From Candidatus Bathyarchaeota archaeon (GTDB lineage: Archaea > Thermoproteota > Bathyarchaeia > Bathyarchaeales > Bathyarchaeaceae): a DNA stretch of 8,985 bases. The translations under genes were made by a program, and so were the position numbers. Positions 1-5,722 of this stretch are shown one piece after another. Each line of letters opens with the position of its first letter. The stretch's first letter is position 1. The notes below the pieces were generated by a model that was given only the letters and a program-made list of their open reading frames with translations, made no database searches and had not been told where the DNA came from. Location: contig CP070709.1 of NCBI GenBank assembly GCA_020350305.1, forward strand, positions 633,799 through 642,783. The letters are read 5' to 3'.

Positions 1-29
1 AGCGTTTCGTCGTCCACAAATGCCAGCAT
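1..29 (-). CDS. Start of an unidentified gene leaving the window (partial)
   Basis: Reading the minus strand from 29, an ATG opens a frame MLAFVDDET that is still open at the window edge. It is preceded by AGAGG about six bases before the ATG, a good ribosome binding site, and by a TATA-like element (63-76) that would place the transcript start near 44. An in-frame ATG at 51-53 would give eight extra residues but has no Shine-Dalgarno match and lies too close to the TATA element. Nine codons are too few to identify the product, and I assign no function. The same orientation as trm56 upstream suggests it follows that operon with its own promoter. Confidence 0.35.
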
Positions 30-62
30 TGGAATCCTCTGCTCACAAGGCATAGACGTTGT

Positions 63-76
63 ACGTATATAACATA
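63..76 (-). promoter_or_regulatory. Candidate TATA element before the partial gene at 1-29
   Basis: The minus strand reads ATATGTTATATACG here. The TATATA core is centred near 68, about 25 bases upstream of a likely transcript start near 44 and a 15-base leader carrying AGAGG before the ATG at 29. The spacing is typical of archaeal promoters. It lies just past the trm56 stop, so it would give the next gene its own transcription. Confidence 0.4.
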
Positions 77-99
77 TGCGTGCAAAGCTTTAAATTTCT

Positions 100-660
100 T
101 TACCAAGAGGGCTCAGAATCGTCAAATTTGACCATTTTTTTTCCATGTCTCTGAGGAAATATTCTCATTTTCGGGCTCTCAAATTCTTTTGACAGCTCTT
201 CGCCTTCGAAAAAACGGTCAAGAAAAACGGCTAAGCTTGAACACTCAGAATGAGGTTGATTTCCGACAGCTACATTAAAGTCGGAAACTTTTTTGGAAAA
301 AAATTCTGAAGGAACCTTTTGACTGCCAACTATAACTAACACGTCTTTTCCTGTAGCCTTAATACGTTGCAAGGCGTCACTCGTCTGAATATTTTCTCCG
401 TAGGCGGTGAGGTGAACCACGAGGCCCTTTTTCTTTTTCCACTCCCTTACAGCCTGTTTCCATGGAACTCCCATTTCAAAGAGAAATCGCCCACCCCAAT
501 TTTGTGTCACAGTTTCAATCTTTCCTTTGATTTTTTCGTCGCGGGCATCTGCAAGAATCAGCTTTGAAGCACCCATGGCACGGGCTGTTAGTGCAACATG
601 GGTGGTGAGTCTTTTGTCTCTGAGGCGATGTCCCCACCTTAGAACAATGACTTCTGGCAA
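100..660 (-). CDS. trm56: tRNA (cytidine(56)-2'-O)-methyltransferase, aTrm56
   Basis: A 186-residue SPOUT-class methyltransferase that, in archaea, adds a 2'-O-methyl group from S-adenosylmethionine to C56 in the T-loop of tRNA. The family signature is clear: VLRWGHR near residues 6-12, KRLTTHVALTARAMGA at 16-31, the VVHLTAYGE strand at 81-89, VIVGSQKVP at 109-117 and VAVGNQPHSE at 130-139; the last two form the SAM-binding trefoil knot. Length fits the family. The start is TTG at 660, because an in-frame stop lies at 688-690 with no ATG between, and GAGG lies about ten bases upstream. It is the last gene of the mbf1-hflX-trm56 run, 51 bases after hflX. The tail after about residue 150 is basic and probably touches tRNA (inference). 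Confidence 0.95.
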   Translation of the reverse strand: MPEVIVLRWGHRLRDKRLTTHVALTARAMGASKLILADARDEKIKGKIETVTQNWGGRFLFEMGVPWKQAVREWKKKKGLVVHLTAYGENIQTSDALQRIKATGKDVLVIVGSQKVPSEFFSKKVSDFNVAVGNQPHSECSSLAVFLDRFFEGEELSKEFESPKMRIFPQRHGKKMVKFDDSEPSW

Positions 661-711
661 TTGTGCTATCCCTCTTTTCGCCTTTTTTCAGTTGCTTCCT
701 GTCTCACGTGG

Positions 712-1980
712 TTAGCTTGGATCATATGTCGAAAACGCTCCGCCAAGTTGCTCCACCTTTCCTTTGACTTTTTCTGCAAACCACGGAATAGACTCAAAAA
801 CAACGTTCATGCCGTCACCCTCATATTTGACGTGATGTACGTCGCTGTGGTTGAAGAGCCACGAAAGGAATGACATTGATTCATCGGTTACGGGAAGCGA
901 AAAGGATGCTTGAACGTAGTTCTTAAGGTAGGACAACATTTCTTGCTTGAGCAGTTGAGTGTTAGTCTTATAGAGTGCTGAGATAGATACAGGATTCGGT
1001 GCAACATCCTTTACAGCCTCAGTTCGACATTGTTTCTCATTTGCTGACAGCAAATCAATTTTATTAAGCGCTGTTATGACTGGGACTCCTGTTGCACCTA
1101 TCTTTCGAATTGTGTCAAGACAGCAAGAAAGTTTTCTTTCGATCGTTTCAGGAGATTCACTTAGGTCAACAACTAAAAGAATTAAATCCGAGAATATGGC
1201 TTCTTCAAGAGTCGACTGAAACGCTTCTATGAGCGTTAGAGGCAATCGATCGATGAATCCAACCGTGTCTGTTAACAAAACCTTCTTTTTTGAAATATTT
1301 ACCACTCGGGTTGTAGTAGAAAGGGTGGTGAATAAGCCTGTATCAACGGAAGCTGTCTCCTCTGCGAGAGCGTTAAAGAGTAAACTCTTGCCTGCGTTGG
1401 TGTATCCAGCTAAGGAAACTGAGGAGAACCCTAGTTTGAGTCTGCGAGCACGGTGCAAACGACGCTTCTTTCGTATTTTCTTCAGTTTTTCTTCTATGTA
1501 ATGGATTCCCCGTCTTACGGTTTCATAATAAAGGTCTACTTCATATTTCCCCAATCCCATAAAACCCGGCTGCTCACTCATCCTAGCTAACCTTACCTTT
1601 TCTCTTGCACGAGGTAACTCATATCGCAACTTAGCTAGTTGGATTTGAAGCTTAGCTTCTGAAGTTGAGGCTCTTTGGGCGAAAATTTCGAGGATGAGTT
1701 GAAAACGGTCGATGGCTTCCACGCCAGTTTCCCTAGCTAAGTTGTAGGCTTGAACTGGCTTCAGTTCATTGTCAAATATCGTTTTTTCTATATTGTTTTG
1801 GGCAACCAACTCAGCAAGTTCTTTTACTTTGCCGCTGCCAAGCTGATAGCGAGGATTTGGTTCGGTGATTTGTTCAAGTGAGTCTGCAACCGTGTAACCT
1901 GCCGACTCAGCGAGGCTTTGAAGCTCGTCTAAGCTTGAGGGTTCGGATCGGAGTCTACGCTGGATTATGAGAGCTTTCGT
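712..1980 (-). CDS. hflX: GTPase HflX, full length, with no canonical start codon
   Basis: A 422-residue HflX-family GTPase; bacterial members bind the large ribosomal subunit and split stalled ribosomes. The core is intact. Counted from 1980, GYTNAGKS (G1) lies near 192-199, FTTLSTTTR (G2) near 217-225, DTVGFI (G3) near 238-243, NKID (G4) near 306-309, followed by SALY (G5). The first ATG/GTG/TTG in frame is TTG at 1809, but this would remove 57 conserved residues including QRRLRSEPSSLDELQSLAE and NPRYQLGSGKVKELAELVA, which belong to the HflX N-terminal domain. From 1810 up to the in-frame stop at 2071-2073 there is no ATG, GTG or TTG. The position expected for Met holds ACG (1978-1980), preceded ten bases away by GGAGG (1991-1995). 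I therefore place the start at 1980, overlapping the end of mbf1. The gene sits in an operon between mbf1 and trm56. Confidence 0.93.
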   Translation of the reverse strand, partial: TKALIIQRRLRSEPSSLDELQSLAESAGYTVADSLEQITEPNPRYQLGSGKVKELAELVAQNNIEKTIFDNELKPVQAYNLARETGVEAIDRFQLILEIFAQRASTSEAKLQIQLAKLRYELPRAREKVRLARMSEQPGFMGLGKYEVDLYYETVRRGIHYIEEKLKKIRKKRRLHRARRLKLGFSSVSLAGYTNAGKSLLFNALAEETASVDTGLFTTLSTTTRVVNISKKKVLLTDTVGFIDRLPLTLIEAFQSTLEEAIFSDLILLVVDLSESPETIERKLSCCLDTIRKIGATGVPVITALNKIDLLSANEKQCRTEAVKDVAPNPVSISALYKTNTQLLKQEMLSYLKNYVQASFSLPVTDESMSFLSWLFNHSDVHHVKYEGDGMNVVFESIPWFAEKVKGKVEQLGGAFSTYDPS

Positions 1981-2504
1981 TCTTCCGTTGCCTCCGTCTT
2001 CTTTTTCTTTAGATGAATTACTTCTCCCAAAGTGATCTCTCGACGCGAAGACAAAGCCGTTGATGGAGCCTTAGGTTCTGAAGGTGGAACGAGTAGTTTT
2101 ATCTTGAGTGCGTGTCCCAACTTCTCTGCAAGCGCATGGTCCGGAGTCATCTTTCCACTTTCAATTTTCCGAAGAACTGAAACTTTTTCTCCGATTTTTC
2201 TTCCCAAATCTTCATGGCTCAGTTCCAATTCTCGTCTTGCTCTTCTTATGCGTGCACCAAAGTTCTCTGCAACTTCTAGGGTTTCGACAAGTGAAGGCGT
2301 TGACGGCTTTTTGATAGAAAGCTTGACCGGTTCAAGTGTTTTACCAACTCTTTTAATGCGACGTACAGGCTGAGCCTCCCAATGGACCGATCCTAGCCTG
2401 GCACAGTCTCTGCAGACAATCATCTTTGCCCCTTCAATCACCGCCTTGAATGATTTGCCTCTTATTCTGCGACCACAGACTTCACATCTTACTATGGTGC
2501 TCAC
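1965..2504 (-). CDS. mbf1: Archaeal multiprotein bridging factor 1 (aMBF1)
   Basis: A 179-residue protein with the aMBF1 layout: an N-terminal zinc ribbon with Cys at 7, 10, 31 and 34 (CEVC and CRDC), a basic linker, a Cro/CI-type helix-turn-helix at about 79-136 (FGARIRRARRELELSHEDLG and KIESGKMTP), and a lysine-rich tail. In archaea aMBF1 is reported to associate with the small ribosomal subunit as well as being HTH-like; its precise role is not settled. The start is GTG at 2504, giving MSTIVRCEVCG; a TATA element about 28 bases upstream suggests a leaderless or nearly leaderless message. It is the first gene of an operon with hflX and trm56. The last four residues (RKLS) look like an extension caused by loss of a stop at 1977-1979. 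Confidence 0.94.
   Translation of the reverse strand: MSTIVRCEVCGRRIRGKSFKAVIEGAKMIVCRDCARLGSVHWEAQPVRRIKRVGKTLEPVKLSIKKPSTPSLVETLEVAENFGARIRRARRELELSHEDLGRKIGEKVSVLRKIESGKMTPDHALAEKLGHALKIKLLVPPSEPKAPSTALSSRREITLGEVIHLKKKKTEATEERKLS
1978..1995 (-). promoter_or_regulatory. hflX initiation site: GGAGG followed by ACG in the start position
   Basis: On the minus strand GGAGG (1991-1995) is followed after ten bases by ACG (1978-1980) and then codons for KALIIQRR, the usual beginning of HflX. If plus-strand base 1979 were A rather than G, the minus strand would read ATGA: ATG would start hflX and the overlapping TGA (1977-1979) would end mbf1. The present sequence has neither; mbf1 runs four codons further to TAA at 1965-1967. 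Confidence 0.65.
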
Positions 2505-2528
2505 CCCAAACTGTTTTACTATTCCACT

Positions 2529-2540
2529 CTTTATACTTAT
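2529..2540 (-). promoter_or_regulatory. Candidate promoter of the mbf1-hflX-trm56 operon
   Basis: The minus strand reads ATAAGTATAAAG, a good archaeal TATA element. Its centre is about 28 bases from the GTG at 2504, so transcription should begin at or next to the start codon. Little room is left for a leader, which fits leaderless translation of mbf1. Confidence 0.55.
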
Positions 2541-2577
2541 GGAGACACCACAAGTTATATTTGCGGGCGCATATTGG

Positions 2578-2630
2578 TTTTAGAGGTTGTAACATTCAAA
2601 CAAAATTGATCACTTCTTAAACCTCTAAAA
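2578..2630. repeat. 11-bp inverted repeat TTTTAGAGGTT / AACCTCTAAAA
   Basis: TTTTAGAGGTT (2578-2588) is repeated as its exact reverse complement at 2620-2630, with arm centres 42 bases apart, about four helical turns. The repeat lies between the divergent mbf1 and DUF996 genes, about 40-50 bases upstream of the mbf1 TATA element. The same core TTTAGNGGTT recurs at 4719-4728, 5662-5671, 5674-5683 and inverted at 5696-5705. A 31-base gap makes a protein-binding site more likely than a terminator (inference). Confidence 0.6.
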
Positions 2631-2733
2631 TTTTGAATACTGAAAGTGCACACGAAAGAACGTTAAGACGTGAAAATCTGGTAACAAATCTTCTAATTGG
2701 GAATCTTGTTTTTTGTCAGTAAACGCACGCGAT

Positions 2734-2751
2734 GGAAAAACCTTTTATTTG
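2734..2751 (+). promoter_or_regulatory. Candidate BRE/TATA promoter of the DUF996 gene
   Basis: GGAAAAACC (2734-2742) followed by TTTTATTTG (2743-2751) resembles a BRE plus TATA box. Initiation about 25 bases downstream, near 2772, would give a 16-base leader holding GAGGT (2775-2779) eight bases before the ATG at 2788. Confidence 0.5.
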
Positions 2752-2787
2752 AAAAGGGTAGAAACTCATTCTGCGAGGTAGTATCAA

Positions 2788-3429
2788 ATGACTTTAGAAT
2801 CAAACAAGACTTTGGGCGGTGTAGGAGCATTATTGATGATAATTGGTCCCTTCCTAGGCGTCTACACGGGTGTGTTAGGGTTGATTGGCCTAATACTTGT
2901 GCTGATAGCTCTGAAAGGTTTATCGGACCACTACAACGAAGGAGGCATATTTAACAATGCACTTTATGGAGCCATCACGGCGATAATAGGAGGCGTAGTT
3001 TTCGTTGCCGTGATTGTGGTAGCAGCTGTTGGTTTCTTATCCGATTTAGGCATCGACATCTCTACACTGAGTGACCCGACAGCTCTCTCAAGTATTAACT
3101 GGGAAGAACTAGTGACCTTTGACATTCTCTGGCCCCATATTGCAGCTATCTTTGGAGGTTTGGTTGTGCTTTTCGTATTCGTTGTTGTCGCAGCCATTTT
3201 CTTAAGAAGATCATTGACTATCCTTTCCACGAAAACGGGAGTAAACATGTTTAGCACTACAGGATTGTTGATCCTGATAGGCGCTGTTTTGACGATAATC
3301 GGTGTCGGTCTCATACTTCTCTGGGTCGCTTTGATACTTCTTACCGTGGCCTTCTTCTCTATCAAGACACGACCCGCTCAACCACCTGCACCAACACCTC
3401 CACCCACACCTCCACAACAAACAAGTTAG
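2788..3429 (+). CDS. DUF996-family integral membrane protein
   Basis: A 213-residue membrane protein. The opening LESNKTLGGVGALLMIIGP followed by GLIGLILVLIALKGLSDHY and NALYGAI matches the archaeal DUF996 family, whose function is unknown. Hydrophobic segments lie at about 9-42 (long enough for a hairpin), 58-84, 112-139 and 157-192, with a soluble, acidic loop at about 85-111. The C-terminus (194-213) is rich in proline (PPAPTPPPTPP), like other family members with disordered tails. The ATG at 2788 has GAGGT eight bases upstream. It stands alone between its own promoter and a pyrimidine-rich stretch and is divergent from mbf1, with no context that tells its job. Confidence 0.85.
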   Translation: MTLESNKTLGGVGALLMIIGPFLGVYTGVLGLIGLILVLIALKGLSDHYNEGGIFNNALYGAITAIIGGVVFVAVIVVAAVGFLSDLGIDISTLSDPTALSSINWEELVTFDILWPHIAAIFGGLVVLFVFVVVAAIFLRRSLTILSTKTGVNMFSTTGLLILIGAVLTIIGVGLILLWVALILLTVAFFSIKTRPAQPPAPTPPPTPPQQTS

Positions 3430-3446
3430 AAACCCCGCATCAGACA

Positions 3447-3460
3447 CCCCCTCCTTTTTC
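3447..3460 (+). terminator. Pyrimidine/T-tract terminator after the DUF996 gene
   Basis: CCCCCTCCTTTTTC lies 18 bases after the stop at 3429. Archaeal transcription often ends at T-rich tracts without a hairpin; the T5 run is short, so this is tentative. Confidence 0.35.
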
Positions 3461-3472
3461 TACCGTCTCTCC

Positions 3473-3748
3473 ATGAAGTACTGCTTGCCCAATAGCAAAA
3501 TCGTATGCGCGCCAAATTCGTATGATCTCATTACGTTGTCGCCAGAAAATATTTCGATTAATAGAGTAACAGAAGCCCTAGATCTGAATAGGGAACAAGC
3601 CATTGTATCTGGAAACATAACTGTAGAGGAGAATGCTGGTATCCCTTACCATTTGCTTAAGATAGCGTATTTTGCAACGATGCTTGCATTGGTGAAGTTG
3701 CTTATGGCCTTCTGCTTGGGTGCATGCATGCATTTTGCAATTCCTTAA
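3473..3748 (+). CDS. Doubtful 91-residue ORF with a C-terminal hydrophobic segment
   Basis: An ATG-started frame covers most of the otherwise empty stretch 3430-3791. Its product has a mixed polar first half and a hydrophobic segment at about 63-90. Against it being a gene: there is no ribosome binding site (the bases before ATG are ACCGTCTCTCC), no TATA element in the 43 bases after the previous gene, no recognisable family, and its 3' end runs through the TGCATGCATGCA motif that elsewhere lies in non-coding DNA. It may be a chance frame or a decayed remnant. I give it only because nothing else explains the stretch. Confidence 0.2.
   Translation: MKYCLPNSKIVCAPNSYDLITLSPENISINRVTEALDLNREQAIVSGNITVEENAGIPYHLLKIAYFATMLALVKLLMAFCLGACMHFAIP
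3721..3732. repeat. TGCATGCATGCA palindrome, copy 1
   Basis: A perfect self-complementary 12-mer, three units of TGCA. It lies about 32 bases upstream of the TATA element of the gene at 3792, a possible position for an operator. Further copies are at 4702-4713, 4731-4741 (11 of 12) and 5723-5734. Confidence 0.6.
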
Positions 3749-3752
3749 TTCC

Positions 3753-3771
3753 CAGAAAAAACAGTTATATT
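3753..3771 (+). promoter_or_regulatory. Candidate BRE/TATA promoter of the surface-protein gene
   Basis: CAGAAAAAAC (3753-3762) and GTTATATT (3764-3771) form a BRE/TATA pair. The TATA centre is about 25 bases before the TTG at 3792 and no Shine-Dalgarno sequence precedes that codon, so the message is probably leaderless. Confidence 0.5.
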
Positions 3772-3791
3772 GTTGAATAAAGTTACGAACG

Positions 3792-4577
3792 TTGATAAGA
3801 TTGATTGATAGAAAAGTTTCACTGATTTTAGCTTCAGTGTTCTTGCTATTGGTAGCTTTCGAAGTTCGATTCTCGACGCTGGCTACGATGGTTCTTGCAG
3901 AAAGTGCGGTAGGTGTGGAGGTTGGTGACTGGATTAAGTATGATTTTACGGCCGCGTTAGCCTCTGATGACCCAAACATGGAGCTAACACCTTTTTTGAT
4001 TGCAATGAATAACACTGAATGGGTGAAGAACGTTGTGGTAACCATTTCTGATACGAAAATAACATTTGAGAGAGTAATCCACTATAAGGATGGCAACGAG
4101 ACCAAGAGCGTGGAGTACGTGGACGTGGACACTGGAGAAAGTTCTCTCAACGGCTCCCTCATATTCATTCCATCGAATCTTCAAAAAAATGATCTTGTAC
4201 ATGCTTCCCTTACTAGCCACCATTCCATAAACGAAACAATTCGCCGGACATATATGGAGGCAACCAGAGACATAAACCACTTGGAAGGATCAGGTACTAC
4301 CTATGAGGGATCCGACGTTACTGTTGCGACTGTTAGCTACGACTGGGACAAAGCGACTGGCATCCTCTGTGAGCGCCTTATAACGCTTGTAACCTACGGT
4401 GAAGTCTACACAATGGCATTTCAAACATTTGAGAAAATTGTTGATACTAATATTGCATGGACCCATACAGAGGCTCCCCCCTCACCTATAACATCCATCT
4501 CTATACTGGTAGTGCTCGCGCTCATTCTCACAGGACTGTTCGTCTGGAGACTGAAGAAACGTAGGAGAAAGCGCTAG
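3792..4577 (+). CDS. Secreted, C-terminally membrane-anchored surface protein, family unknown
   Basis: A 261-residue protein with an N-terminal hydrophobic signal segment (about 9-36, with a plausible cleavage after VLA), an extracellular domain of about 200 residues, one transmembrane helix near 233-253 and a basic KKRRRKR tail that would remain in the cytoplasm. The domain starts with GVEVGDWIKYDF, an opening I associate with uncharacterised surface proteins of Bathyarchaeia-type archaea. Four N-glycosylation sequons (N73, N102, N120, N147) fit an exported archaeal protein. The TTG at 3792 is chosen because the TATA element sits 25 bases upstream; TTG at 3801 is an alternative. I do not recognise a catalytic motif and assign no function. 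A role in cell-envelope sensing or binding is only a guess from topology. Confidence 0.75.
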   Translation: MIRLIDRKVSLILASVFLLLVAFEVRFSTLATMVLAESAVGVEVGDWIKYDFTAALASDDPNMELTPFLIAMNNTEWVKNVVVTISDTKITFERVIHYKDGNETKSVEYVDVDTGESSLNGSLIFIPSNLQKNDLVHASLTSHHSINETIRRTYMEATRDINHLEGSGTTYEGSDVTVATVSYDWDKATGILCERLITLVTYGEVYTMAFQTFEKIVDTNIAWTHTEAPPSPITSISILVVLALILTGLFVWRLKKRRRKR

Positions 4578-4614
4578 AATCTTGAAGTGATATAGATAAC
4601 TCTTCAGCCAATTC

Positions 4615-4640
4615 TACTTCGGAAAGGAAGTACTTTCTTC
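4615..4640 (+). terminator. Stem-loop followed by T-rich bases after the surface-protein gene
   Basis: TACTTC (4615-4620) pairs with GAAGTA (4627-4632) around a GGAAAG loop, followed by CTTTCTTC. It lies 38 bases after the stop at 4577. The stem is short and the tail is not a pure T run, so this is a moderate call. Confidence 0.35.
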
Positions 4641-4701
4641 AATTCTCATGCGTGTATCCTCTAGTGTTTGCTTGAGATAGCATAGGTTCAGAGACCGTTT
4701 C

Positions 4702-4741
4702 TGCATGCATGCATTAATTTTAGCGGTTAGTGCATGCATGC
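4702..4741. repeat. Composite repeat: two TGCATGCATGC palindromes flanking TTTTAGCGGTT
   Basis: TGCATGCATGCA (4702-4713) and TGCATGCATGC (4731-4741) lie 29 bases apart, and exactly between them is TTTTAGCGGTT (4718-4728), which matches the arms of the inverted repeats at 2578-2630 and 5662-5705. The element is in the gap between two converging genes, not at an obvious promoter, so it may act on RNA ends, be a protein-binding site, or be a repeat remnant. The remainder of the gap 4578-4798 contains a pyrimidine-rich tract (about 4766-4800) and no gene that I can support. Confidence 0.6.
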
Positions 4742-4798
4742 GAAAGCCGACTTGAACTTTGAAACTTCCACTCTTTCCTCCTCTTGTTCTCTTTCCGC

Positions 4799-5419
4799 TT
4801 AAACTTGTGAGTATTTAGTAATCCATTCATTAAGGATGCTTTCCAAATCGTTGGCTATAAGAACAGCATTTTCTAGCCTTGACGGAATGATCTCAAAGGT
4901 TTGTACGACGTGATTGCGTCTGTGAGATGTGAACGCTCCAGCCACTTCAAGTCCCATATCAAAGATTTTCTCGGAGGCTACGATGTTGAGCTCCTTAAAA
5001 GCATCTACCCTCATCTCCGTCGAGAGTCCAGCAAAAGTATCGCTAACACCCCCTAAACCTTGAACAGTAATGTTCCACAATAAATCCTCGATGACTAGAA
5101 GTGACTCTTCATAGGATGGAAGCAGGTACATTCGTAAAGCCCTCAGGTACATAGTAGCAGAGTGAATGTGAAAATTGAAGTCGCTGACTAAAGTGCGGAT
5201 GTTTTCAGGCTTTGCATCAGACTCCAATATATTGGCAGCATGTACTAAACCAAACTGAAATCCACCTGCCGCTTCCAAAGTAGCTCCTTGTACCCTTTTC
5301 GTGAGTGCTAGAGACAAGTTGTAATAGTAGATATTCAAGGCAGCTGATACTATGAGAATGGTGAGGACAACGCCCAACAGGACGATCTTTACCTGCTTTA
5401 TCTCCTTCACTTTTTTCAC
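4799..5419 (-). CDS. Membrane-anchored, mostly helical protein of unknown function
   Basis: A 206-residue protein with a basic N-terminus (MKKVKEIKQVK), one transmembrane segment at about 11-31 and an external region that appears largely alpha-helical (long stretches without proline or glycine, for example 70-115 and 175-203). This is the layout of a single-pass signal-anchored protein. I do not recognise a family. The GTG start at 5419 is well supported by GAGGTGA (5424-5430), nearly a full match to the archaeal anti-Shine-Dalgarno, four bases away. Its start overlaps the stop of the 36-residue ORF by GTGA, so the two are probably translationally coupled. Confidence 0.7.
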   Translation of the reverse strand: MKKVKEIKQVKIVLLGVVLTILIVSAALNIYYYNLSLALTKRVQGATLEAAGGFQFGLVHAANILESDAKPENIRTLVSDFNFHIHSATMYLRALRMYLLPSYEESLLVIEDLLWNITVQGLGGVSDTFAGLSTEMRVDAFKELNIVASEKIFDMGLEVAGAFTSHRRNHVVQTFEIIPSRLENAVLIANDLESILNEWITKYSQV

Positions 5420-5526
5420 GCTTTCACCTCTCTTGTAAGGTACAGCCTTCCATCATTAGTTCCAATGTAACCCTTCCCAACAAGTGAGTTTACTCTGTAT
5501 TTATCGCACCATGCATGCCTATTCAT
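5416..5526 (-). CDS. 36-residue ORF resembling the end of a winged-helix domain
   Basis: An ATG at 5526 opens a 36-codon frame ending in TGA at 5416-5418, overlapping the GTG of the next gene as GTGA. GGGAG lies three bases upstream of the ATG. The product has Trp6 and Cys7 near the start, then NSLVGKGYIGTNDGRLYLT, which has the look of the last helix and beta-wing of archaeal winged-helix regulators (leucine-basic-KGYI followed by DGRLYLT). The frame stays open upstream to a stop at 5590-5592 and encodes NIVAEILNISNC, also similar to such regulators, but has no start codon there. It could therefore be a genuine small protein, a leader peptide tuning the 206-residue protein, or the remnant of a regulator. 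The motif ATGCATGC at 5511-5518 lies inside it. Confidence 0.45.
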   Translation of the reverse strand: MNRHAWCDKYRVNSLVGKGYIGTNDGRLYLTREVKA

Positions 5527-5562
5527 TCTCTCCCTTTTTATTTGTATAAGTATGCAGTTGGA

Positions 5563-5572
5563 AATATTTAAT
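5563..5572 (-). promoter_or_regulatory. Candidate TATA element for the minus-strand 36-residue ORF
   Basis: The minus strand reads TTAAATATTT, about 42 bases before the ATG at 5526, giving a leader near 16 bases that includes GGGAG. A second TATA-like sequence (CTTATACAAATA, 5539-5550) is nearer but would start the transcript inside the ORF. Confidence 0.3.
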
Positions 5573-5604
5573 ATTTCAGCAACAATGTTCTACCTAACAC
5601 GGTG

Positions 5605-5622
5605 TTTTAACATTTTTAACAT
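5605..5622. repeat. Tandem pair of TTTTAACAT
   Basis: TTTTAACAT occurs twice without a gap (5605-5613 and 5614-5622). Just before it, AACACGGTGTT (5596-5606) is a perfect 11-bp palindrome. Both lie in the divergent control region and in no reading frame that I accept. Confidence 0.5.
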
Positions 5623-5661
5623 CGTTTTTGTTGTCTTTTCCGAGAAACAGGAAAAAAGGAG

Positions 5662-5705
5662 TTTAGTGGTTGATTTAGTGGTTTCTTGATGTTGCAACCA
5701 CTAAA
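5662..5705. repeat. Three-copy TTTAGTGGTT element with an 11-bp inverted pair
   Basis: TTTAGTGGTTG (5662-5672) is followed by a direct copy TTTAGTGGTTT (5674-5684, period 12) and by the exact reverse complement CAACCACTAAA (5695-5705). The same core, with a different fifth base, forms the inverted repeat near mbf1 (2578-2630) and sits in the element at 4718-4728. It is about 40-90 bases upstream of the TATA element of the PUA gene, a position suited to a regulator site. Confidence 0.6.
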
Positions 5706-5722
5706 AACAACATTGTTCCATT

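Noticed and set aside
712..1809. HflX starting at TTG 1809 (365 residues)
   Set aside because: It would cut off 57 residues that belong to the HflX N-terminal domain and no ribosome binding site precedes that TTG.
2964..3365. 133-residue frame opposite the DUF996 gene
   Set aside because: It is the complement of transmembrane-coding sequence (many Ile, Thr, Lys), with no ribosome binding site or recognisable domain.
3578..4045. 155-residue frame on the minus strand
   Set aside because: It lies opposite the signal-peptide gene and crosses its promoter; composition is low-complexity (many Thr, Asn, Ser) and no family is seen.
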